Shown piece by piece: positions 1 through 3,896 of a stretch of DNA of 5,417 nucleotides. The notes below the pieces were generated by a model. It was given only the letters and a program-made list of their open reading frames with translations. It made no database searches and was not told the DNA's origin. How positions within the stretch are numbered: position 1 is the stretch's first letter; each line of letters begins with the position of its first letter. The stretch comes from Candidatus Staskawiczbacteria bacterium. GTDB taxonomy: Bacteria > Patescibacteriota > Minisyncoccia > Minisyncoccales > Staskawiczbacteraceae. The position numbers were made by a program, and so were the translations under genes. Location of the stretch: assembly GCA_016866675.1 (NCBI GenBank), contig VGLO01000041.1, positions 1-5,417 on the forward strand, given 5' to 3'.

Positions 1-2
1 TT

Positions 3-482
3 GAAGTTGATTATTGCCCTGATTGTCTAGGGATTTGGTTTGATAAAGATGAATTAATATATGCAAAAGATGATAACGATAGTCAATTAAAGTGGGTTGA
101 TTTTGATGTTTGGCGTCATAAAGAAAAGTTTCAAGCAGTGGCAGTAAGTAGAAGATGTCCAGTTTGCAGAATTCCTTTTGTTCAGATAGGATACGACAAC
201 TCAAAAGTTAAAGTTGATTATTGTAAAAACTGTATGGGGATTTGGCTAGATAGGGGAGAGTTTAAACAAATAATGATTTATTTGAAAGACAAAGCAGATT
301 ACGAAATATTGCATCACTACACAAAAAACCTTATTAAACAATTATGGGAAGTATTTACCGGGCCACAAAATTTTCGTGAGGAGGTAGTAGATGTAATGAT
401 GGTTTTAAAGTTATTAAAATATAAGCTAATGGTGCAACATCCTCATTTAGAAAAAATAATTGAGGAAGACCTGCCAAAGTAA
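3..482 (+). CDS. Double TFIIB-type zinc-ribbon protein, 5' end outside window
   Basis: The frame is open from base 3 to the TAA at 480-482, giving 159 visible residues, so the gene starts left of the window. The GTG at 138 is only an internal valine codon. Two zinc-ribbon units (zf-TFIIB family) can be seen. The first survives as its second knuckle, C5-x2-C8, followed by GIWFDKDEL. The second is complete: C52-P-V-C55, then C74-x2-C77, followed by GIWLDRGEF. The remaining ~70 residues are charged and probably helical, with no membrane segment. Proteins of this family are small bacterial zinc-binding proteins of largely unknown role; nucleic-acid or protein binding is plausible but not shown. 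The family assignment is secure, the function is not. The gene is followed by a 106-nt AT-rich spacer and is probably not tightly coupled to lemA. Confidence 0.85.
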   Translation, partial: EVDYCPDCLGIWFDKDELIYAKDDNDSQLKWVDFDVWRHKEKFQAVAVSRRCPVCRIPFVQIGYDNSKVKVDYCKNCMGIWLDRGEFKQIMIYLKDKADYEILHHYTKNLIKQLWEVFTGPQNFREEVVDVMMVLKLLKYKLMVQHPHLEKIIEEDLPK

Positions 483-488
483 TCCGAA

Positions 489-580
489 ATTTACAATTTA
501 CAATTTGAAATCAATTTGAAATTATTTAATATAAAATGTTTAAAACATTCAATTCAAATTTCAAAATTGAAATTTCAAAT
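489..580. repeat. AT-rich intergenic inverted repeat
   Basis: The spacer between the zinc-ribbon gene and lemA starts with a short tandem repeat (AATTTAC twice, 489-502). It then carries a long imperfect inverted repeat. The centre is ATGTTT-A-AAACAT (536-548). The outer arms are built from AATTTGAAAT units on the left (502-522) and their complements AATTTCAAAATTG and AATTTCAAATT on the right (557-581). Transcribed, this could fold into a long A/U hairpin, acting as a weak terminator or an mRNA-end stabiliser for the upstream gene. It could also be a copy of a dispersed intergenic repeat. The repeat is directly visible; its role is inferred. Confidence 0.6.
505..535 (+). promoter_or_regulatory. 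Possible promoter for the lemA-htpX-uppP cluster
   Basis: TTGAAA (505-510) and TATAAA (530-535) resemble -35 and -10 boxes, but the spacing is 19 nt, longer than the preferred 17. They lie inside an AT-rich inverted repeat where chance matches are expected. This is the only plausible promoter position before lemA, because the cluster has no later gap wide enough. Confidence 0.25.
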
Positions 581-588
581 TAAGTATT

Positions 589-1143
589 ATGGATATATTA
601 ACAATAATTATTTTAGTTGTGTTGGCGGGATTAGTTTTTTGGGTAATAGGGGTTTTTAATAGTCTTGTTGTGCTAAAAAACAGAGCAAAAGAGGCTTGGT
701 CAGATATTGATGTTCAATTAAAAAGAAGATATGACTTAATCCCAAATTTAGTTGAAACTGTTAAAGGATACGCAACACATGAGAGGGAATTACTTGAAAA
801 AGTGACAGAGGCAAGGGCAAGTGCAATGGGAGCTAAGGGGACACATGACAAAGCAGAAGCAGAAAATATGCTTTCTTCAACATTGAAAAGCCTATTTGCT
901 GTTTCAGAAAATTATCCTGATTTAAAGGCTTCAACAAACTTTTTAGAACTTCAAAGAGAGCTTTCAGATACAGAAAATAAAATTCAGGCTTCTCGAAGGT
1001 TTTATAATACCAATGTTAGAGATTTGAATATAAAGATAGAGGTTTTTCCTGCAAACTTAGTGGCTAATATGATGGGATTCAAGCAAATGGAACTATTTGA
1101 GGCTGGAGAACAAGAAAAAGAACCGGTTAAAGTTAAGTTTTAA
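589..1143 (+). CDS. lemA: LemA family membrane protein
   Basis: The 184-residue product has the usual length and architecture of LemA proteins. A single N-terminal membrane segment (about residues 3-23) is followed by the family signature region IDVQLKRRYDLIPNLVETVKGY (40-61), then long amphipathic helices, with the typical FYNTNVRDLN segment at 138-147 and FPANLVANMMGF at 153-164. LemA proteins form a short N-terminal anchor and a helical bundle outside or along the membrane. Their biochemical role is unclear, but they are very often encoded next to HtpX-like proteases, as here. The ATG at 589 is chosen because it places the hydrophobic anchor at the extreme N-terminus; no Shine-Dalgarno sequence precedes it. 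The stop is 9 nt before the htpX start, so the two are probably co-transcribed. Confidence 0.95.
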   Translation: MDILTIIILVVLAGLVFWVIGVFNSLVVLKNRAKEAWSDIDVQLKRRYDLIPNLVETVKGYATHERELLEKVTEARASAMGAKGTHDKAEAENMLSSTLKSLFAVSENYPDLKASTNFLELQRELSDTENKIQASRRFYNTNVRDLNIKIEVFPANLVANMMGFKQMELFEAGEQEKEPVKVKF

Positions 1144-1152
1144 AACTCTATA

Positions 1153-2058
1153 ATGCCAAGTATTTATAAGCACGCAGATTCCAATACAAGGAAAACGTGG
1201 TTTTTAATGACTATTTTTTTAGTATTTATAATTTTTGTAGGATGGCTTTTTAGTTATATATTGGAAAGCAGTGCCATTTTGTATTTTGCTGTTTTTTTGA
1301 GTATTGCAATGAGTATTTCCAGCTACTGGTTTTCAGATAAGCTTGTGCTTTCAATGGTAAAAGCAATTCCCATTGAAAAAAAAGATAATTCAGAGCTTTA
1401 TAATCTTGTTGAAAATTTATGTATTACCGCTGGCCTTCCTTTGCCAAAAATATATATTATAAACGAAGCCCAGCTTAATGCTTTTGCCACAGGAAGGGAT
1501 AAAAATCATGCGGTAATAGCTGTGACCAGAGGCTTGCTTGAAAAATTAAACAGACTGGAATTAGAGGGAGTAATTGCTCATGAATTGTCTCATATTGGAA
1601 ACAAAGACATGCTTATTAGTACTGTAATTGTTGTTTTTACTGGAATAATTGCTTTGCTCTCTGATTTCTTTTTAAGAATTACTTTTTGGGGAGGAGGAAG
1701 AAGAGATGGCGACAGAGATAATAACGCTGGGGCCTTGCTAATGATTTTGGGAATTGTAGCTGCTATTTTAGCACCTTTAGCTGCTACATTAATACGCCTC
1801 TCAATATCAAGAAAGCGGGAGTTTTTGGCTGATGCCGATGGTGCACTATTAACTCGTTATCCTGAGGGACTGGCTTCAGCTCTTCAAAAAATTGATACTG
1901 ATGTGACTCCAATGAAGGTTGCTAATAACGCAACGGCTCACTTGTATATTGATTCTCCTTTTAATGAAAAGCAAAGTACTAATTGGTTTGTGAAATTATT
2001 TAGCACTCATCCGCCAATTGAAGATAGAATAAAAGCGTTAAGAGATATGGATATTTAA
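1153..2058 (+). CDS. htpX: HtpX-type M48 membrane zinc metalloprotease
   Basis: The 301-residue product is a membrane-embedded zinc protease of the M48B (HtpX) type, which degrades damaged or misassembled membrane proteins on the cytoplasmic side. The zinc motif is HELSH: ligands H143 and H147 with catalytic E144. The third ligand is E223 in SRKREFLADADGA. Hydrophobic segments lie at about 17-37 and 41-61 (N-terminal hairpin), and at about 153-173 and 193-213 between the HExxH and the glutamate ligand, the usual HtpX topology. The C-terminal FSTHPPIEDRI (283-293) is a typical family ending. A Gly/Arg/Asp-rich loop, GGGRRDGDRDNN, sits at 180-191. All active-site residues are present and the length is normal. 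It follows lemA by 9 nt and precedes uppP by 1 nt, pointing to one mRNA. No Shine-Dalgarno sequence is seen. Confidence 0.96.
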   Translation: MPSIYKHADSNTRKTWFLMTIFLVFIIFVGWLFSYILESSAILYFAVFLSIAMSISSYWFSDKLVLSMVKAIPIEKKDNSELYNLVENLCITAGLPLPKIYIINEAQLNAFATGRDKNHAVIAVTRGLLEKLNRLELEGVIAHELSHIGNKDMLISTVIVVFTGIIALLSDFFLRITFWGGGRRDGDRDNNAGALLMILGIVAAILAPLAATLIRLSISRKREFLADADGALLTRYPEGLASALQKIDTDVTPMKVANNATAHLYIDSPFNEKQSTNWFVKLFSTHPPIEDRIKALRDMDI

Positions 2059-2059
2059 A

Positions 2060-2830
2060 ATGACAATAATTCAGTCTATTATTTTAGGAATTCTTGAGGG
2101 AATTACCGAATTTCTGCCCATTTCTTCTACGGGGCATTTGATTTTAGCCAATAAAATATTTGGAATTGTAGATGAAAGTTTTACTAAAAGTTTCACAATA
2201 GCAATTCAATTTGGAGCTATTTTAGCTGTTGTAGTGCTCTATTGGCAAAAGATTTTTTTAAATAAAAATCTCTTTAAAAAAGTATTAGTTGCATTTTTAC
2301 CAACAGCTGTCCTTGGCTTTTTATTTTATAAAATTTTAAAACAGTTTTTACTGGAAAGCACTACCATTGTTTTATGGTCGTTAATTATTGGCGGAGTAGC
2401 ACTTATTATTTTTGAATTGTGGTACAAAAAACAAGACAAAGATTTGCATACAGAGAATATTACGTACAAAAAATCATTTTTTATTGGAGTTTTTCAGTCT
2501 TTGGCAATAATCCCCGGTATTTCAAGAGCCGCCTCAACTATTGTTGGCGGATTATTAATGGGAATTAAAAGGCAAACCATTGTTGAGTTTTCTTTTCTCT
2601 TAGCTGTGCCAACTATGGCAGCAGCCACCGCCTATGATTTATATAAATCAGCTGGCAACTTTTCTTTTGATAATTTTTATATTCTGGCCATAGGGTTTAT
2701 TGTTTCTTTTGGCGTTGCAGTATTTGCAATAAAATGGCTTTTAAAATTTATTCAAAACCACACTTTTATTTCATTTGGAGCTTACAGAATAGTTGTGGCT
2801 ATGCTATTTTGGATGCTAATAGTCAGATAA
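2060..2830 (+). CDS. uppP: Undecaprenyl-diphosphatase (BacA/UppP type)
   Basis: This integral membrane phosphatase converts undecaprenyl diphosphate to undecaprenyl phosphate, recycling the lipid carrier for peptidoglycan and other envelope polymers; the family is linked to bacitracin resistance. The 256-residue product carries both family signatures. The first is LEGITEFLPISSTGH (12-26), with conserved E13, E17, S23 and H26. The second is PGISRAAST (152-160), with the conserved arginine R156. Several hydrophobic helices fill the rest, and the length is normal for the family. The ATG at 2060 lies 1 nt after the htpX stop, suggesting translational coupling. Directly after the stop, with no spacer, begins the 5' half of a serine tRNA, so the mRNA end would have to be made by tRNA processing if transcription continues. 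Confidence 0.96.
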   Translation: MTIIQSIILGILEGITEFLPISSTGHLILANKIFGIVDESFTKSFTIAIQFGAILAVVVLYWQKIFLNKNLFKKVLVAFLPTAVLGFLFYKILKQFLLESTTIVLWSLIIGGVALIIFELWYKKQDKDLHTENITYKKSFFIGVFQSLAIIPGISRAASTIVGGLLMGIKRQTIVEFSFLLAVPTMAAATAYDLYKSAGNFSFDNFYILAIGFIVSFGVAVFAIKWLLKFIQNHTFISFGAYRIVVAMLFWMLIVR

Positions 2831-2873
2831 GGAGGAGTCCTATAGCGGCCATTAGAACGAGTAGCTTGTCTCG
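2831..2873 (+). tRNA. 5' half of an interrupted tRNA-Ser, anticodon probably GCT
   Basis: Bases 2831-2837 (GGAGGAG) are a 5' acceptor strand that pairs perfectly with CTCCTCC at 3324-3330, far downstream. A D arm follows: stem CTA (2840-2842) with TAG (2853-2855), and a GG-containing loop. ACGAG (2857-2861) is the 5' anticodon-stem strand. Aligned with the intact tRNA-Ser(GGA) of this window, bases 2864-2866 fall at positions 34-36 and read GCT, a serine anticodon. The match to the intact tRNA is strong up to the anticodon region. CTCG (2870-2873) could complete the anticodon stem but is also the tip of the left inverted repeat. The loop would be TAGCTTGT, 8 nt, without the expected T at position 33. 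The half starts on the base after the uppP stop. Whether it yields a working tRNA is unknown. Confidence 0.75.
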
Positions 2874-2888
2874 ATTTATTAAAAATTA
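2870..2888. repeat. Left arm of perfect 19-bp inverted repeat around the GIY-YIG gene
   Basis: CTCGATTTATTAAAAATTA is the exact reverse complement of 3129-3147. It ends one base before the GIY-YIG start codon. Its outer CTCG overlaps the putative 3' strand of the broken tRNA anticodon stem. Confidence 0.9.
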
Positions 2889-2889
2889 A

Positions 2890-3138
2890 ATGTTCTACTT
2901 TTACATTTTAAAATCAGAGAAGACGAATCAATACTATATTGGTTCGACAGAAAATTTTGATAATAGATTAAAAAAGCATAACCTGGGTATGGTAAAATCC
3001 ACTAAAAGTTCAAAACCGTGGAAAATGGTTTTTATTCAAAATTTTCTTACTTTCTCAGAAGCAAGAAAGATGGAAGTCAAGGTTAAAAAATGGAAAAGTA
3101 GAACAGCAATTGAAAGATTAATCGATAATAATTTTTAA
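2890..3138 (+). CDS. Small GIY-YIG domain endonuclease
   Basis: The 82-residue product is a minimal single-domain GIY-YIG nuclease of the short, stand-alone kind (UPF0213/YhbQ-like). FYFYIL (2-7) stands in for the GIY strand, YYIGST (15-20) is the YIG strand, R26 in NRLKKHN is the catalytic arginine with H30 nearby, and E62 in ARKMEVKVKKW is the likely metal-binding glutamate. The basic C-terminal half fits nucleic-acid contact. There is no separate DNA-binding domain such as those of classical homing enzymes. The ATG follows the left 19-bp repeat by one base, and the TAA lies inside the right arm, so a hairpin would hold both ends of the gene. There is no Shine-Dalgarno sequence. Its place between two tRNA halves suggests it cuts DNA at the tRNA target and helped the insert spread, which is unproven. 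Confidence 0.9.
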   Translation: MFYFYILKSEKTNQYYIGSTENFDNRLKKHNLGMVKSTKSSKPWKMVFIQNFLTFSEARKMEVKVKKWKSRTAIERLIDNNF

Positions 3139-3147
3139 TAAATCGAG
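3129..3147. repeat. Right arm of perfect 19-bp inverted repeat
   Basis: TAATTTTTAATAAATCGAG is the exact reverse complement of 2870-2888. It overlaps the last codons and the TAA of the GIY-YIG gene. In RNA it would close a hairpin with the whole ORF in the loop. Confidence 0.9.
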
Positions 3148-3157
3148 GATCCTCGAT
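3142..3157. repeat. 16-bp perfect palindrome between the two hairpins
   Basis: ATCGAGGATCCTCGAT is a perfect palindrome. Its left half is the end of the GIY-YIG inverted repeat and its right half begins the repeat around tRNA-Ser(GGA). It is the mirror point of the composite locus and could be a cruciform or a protein-binding site. Confidence 0.85.
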
Positions 3158-3166
3158 AATTTATTT
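3152..3166. repeat. Left arm of inverted repeat around tRNA-Ser(GGA)
   Basis: CGATAATTTATTT (3154-3166) pairs exactly with AAATAAATTATCG (3266-3278). One T-G wobble (3153/3279) and one C-G pair (3152/3280) extend the helix to 15 pairs in RNA. Confidence 0.8.
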
Positions 3167-3173
3167 ATAGTGC

Positions 3174-3257
3174 GGAGGGGTCGCATAGTGGCTATTGCAA
3201 CAGCTTGGAAAGCTGTGCCTCGAAAGAGGTTCATGGGTTCGAGTCCCATCCCCTCCG
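3174..3257 (+). tRNA. tRNA-Ser, anticodon GGA
   Basis: A complete 84-nt class II tRNA. The acceptor stem is GGAGGGG (3174-3180) with CCCCTCC (3250-3256), and the discriminator is G3257, usual for serine. The D stem is GCA (3183-3185) with TGC (3196-3198). The anticodon stem is ACAGC (3200-3204) with GCTGT (3212-3216); loop TTGGAAA has T33 and anticodon GGA at 3207-3209, reading UCC and UCU serine codons. The long variable arm has stem CCTC/GAGG around GAAA. The T arm is ATGGG-TTCGAGT-CCCAT (3233-3249). No CCA is encoded; CAC follows the discriminator. Flanking GTGC (3170-3173) pairs with GCAC (3257-3260), which would extend the acceptor helix to 11 pairs and include the discriminator base in precursor RNA. 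It lies between the two halves of another serine tRNA. Confidence 0.95.
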
Positions 3258-3265
3258 CACTGGTG

Positions 3266-3280
3266 AAATAAATTATCGGG
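3266..3280. repeat. Right arm of inverted repeat around tRNA-Ser(GGA)
   Basis: AAATAAATTATCG (3266-3278) plus GG pairs with 3152-3166. Its last bases, ATCGGGA (3275-3281), could instead pair with TCTCGAT (2869-2875) at the left edge of the insert, an alternative that would close the whole insert as one stem. Confidence 0.75.
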
Positions 3281-3289
3281 AGAAAGACG

Positions 3290-3331
3290 TGCCTCGAAAG
3301 GGGCTCGTGGGTTCGAGTCCCACCTCCTCCG
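3290..3331 (+). tRNA. 3' half of the interrupted tRNA-Ser
   Basis: The half begins near the end of the anticodon stem and contains a variable arm (GCCTC-GAAA-GGGGC, 3291-3304, with one T-G pair), a perfect T arm (GTGGG-TTCGAGT-CCCAC, 3307-3323), the 3' acceptor strand CTCCTCC (3324-3330) and discriminator G3331. The acceptor strand matches the 5' half at 2831-2837 and not the intact neighbour, whose strand is CCCCTCC. Paired changes in the T stem (GTGGG/CCCAC against ATGGG/CCCAT) show that it kept its own folding. The preceding GACGT (3286-3290) pairs with only three bases (ACG, 2857-2859) of the 5' anticodon strand. No CCA is encoded. A DUF1801 gene starts 6 nt later. Confidence 0.75.
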
Positions 3332-3337
3332 TATTTT

Positions 3338-3757
3338 ATGAATATGTTTAAGCCTGTTAAGGCAAATTCAGTCAGTGAATATGTAAATATGTTAGAGCCC
3401 AGTCGTAAAAAAACGATTGAGTTTTTGCATAAGTTTATTAAAAAAACTTCGCCAAAGCTAAAGTCTCATTTTGCTTATAATATGCTTGGGTACGGCAGTT
3501 TTAAATACACAAATTATAAAAAGGAAATAGTATATTGGCCAATAATAGCTTTGGCAAGTCAGAAAAATTATATAAGTTTGTATATTTGCGCACTTGATAA
3601 TGGTGAATATCTTGCAGAAAAGTATAAAGAAAAACTGGGTAAGGTAAGTGTGGGAAAGAGTTGTATAAGATTTAAAGAAATTGAGAACATAAATCTAAAA
3701 GAACTATCAAGGTTAATAAAAATGGCTGAAAAAAAACCTGGACTGGTTAAAAAATAA
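3338..3757 (+). CDS. DUF1801 (YdhG-like) family protein
   Basis: The 139-residue soluble protein fits the DUF1801/YdhG-like fold. It has an N-terminal SVSEYVNMLEPSRKKTIEFLHKFI helical region (11-34), a central aromatic strand region with YNMLGYGSFKY (47-57) and ASQKNYISLYI (73-83), and a C-terminal IRFKEIENINLKELSRLIKMA (110-130) typical of the family. Members include proteins annotated as possible iron chaperones, but the biochemical function is not established. The start is either ATG 3338 or ATG 3344; both agree with the usual N-terminus. The first lies only 6 nt after the 3' tRNA half and neither has a Shine-Dalgarno sequence. Expression from the upstream tRNA transcript is likely, as there is no room for a separate leader. 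A terminator follows 14 nt after the stop. Confidence 0.82.
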   Translation: MNMFKPVKANSVSEYVNMLEPSRKKTIEFLHKFIKKTSPKLKSHFAYNMLGYGSFKYTNYKKEIVYWPIIALASQKNYISLYICALDNGEYLAEKYKEKLGKVSVGKSCIRFKEIENINLKELSRLIKMAEKKPGLVKK

Positions 3758-3771
3758 TTACCAACAACAAT

Positions 3772-3797
3772 AAATCCTATGTCAAAATAGGATTTTT
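3772..3797 (+). terminator. Intrinsic terminator after the DUF1801 gene
   Basis: AAATCCTAT (3772-3780) and ATAGGATTT (3787-3795) form a perfect 9-bp stem around the 6-nt loop GTCAAA. A T-rich tail (TTGTTT) follows. It separates the upstream transcript from the fibre-like gene. Confidence 0.85.
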
Positions 3798-3847
3798 GTT
3801 TACAGATTATGTGGATAACTTCCAAATAATTTTTTAGTTGATTTTTA

Positions 3848-3856
3848 TGTTAAAAT
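3848..3856 (+). promoter_or_regulatory. Possible extended -10 promoter of the fibre-like gene
   Basis: TGTTAAAAT fits an extended -10 element (TG-n-TAAAAT, one mismatch to TATAAT). No convincing -35 box stands 17 nt upstream. The position, after a terminator and 41 nt before the start codon, suits a new transcription unit. AT-rich sequence makes chance matches common. Confidence 0.35.
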
Positions 3857-3896
3857 ATAAGAATAAATAAACGCGGAAATAATCGTGCTTTTTTCG

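Larger units (their letters stand above)
2872..3289 (+). mobile_element. Candidate inserted element inside a tRNA-Ser gene
   Basis: About 416 bp separate the two tRNA-Ser halves; the dinucleotide CG at both edges (2872-2873 and 3288-3289) leaves the exact ends ambiguous by 2 bp. Inside are an 82-aa GIY-YIG nuclease gene in one inverted-repeat hairpin and a complete tRNA-Ser(GGA) in a second. Removing 416 nt would join 2831-2873 to 3290-3331 into an 85-nt tRNA, against 84 nt for the intact one. Group I introns carry GIY-YIG genes elsewhere, but the non-ORF, non-tRNA sequence here is only about 80 nt in pieces of 16-35 nt, so no ribozyme core fits and none is recognised. A mobile element or a non-autocatalytic insert is the best description. 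The insert is visible; mobility is inferred. Confidence 0.55.

Noticed and set aside
138..482. A 114-aa protein starting at GTG 138
   Set aside because: The frame is open back to base 3 and encodes a further zinc-ribbon knuckle there, so the true start lies outside the window.
489..580. CRISPR-like array
   Set aside because: The repeats are short, irregular and AT-rich, with no constant spacing or spacers.
2831..2837. GGAGGAG as a Shine-Dalgarno site for the GIY-YIG gene
   Set aside because: It lies more than 50 nt before the ATG at 2890 and is better explained as a tRNA acceptor strand pairing with 3324-3330.
2870..3289. Group I or group II self-splicing intron in the tRNA
   Set aside because: Outside the ORF and the inner tRNA, only about 80 nt remain in three short pieces, too little for a catalytic core, and no conserved core motif was recognised.
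3290..3331. attL/attR-type tRNA 3'-end duplication left by an integrase
   Set aside because: The 3' half differs from the intact tRNA at paired positions and matches the 5' half at 2831 instead. No integrase is present, and the distance is far too short for an integrated island.
3568..3825. Minus-strand 85-aa ORF
   Set aside because: It overlaps the DUF1801 gene and its terminator on the opposite strand, and no family features are seen in it.
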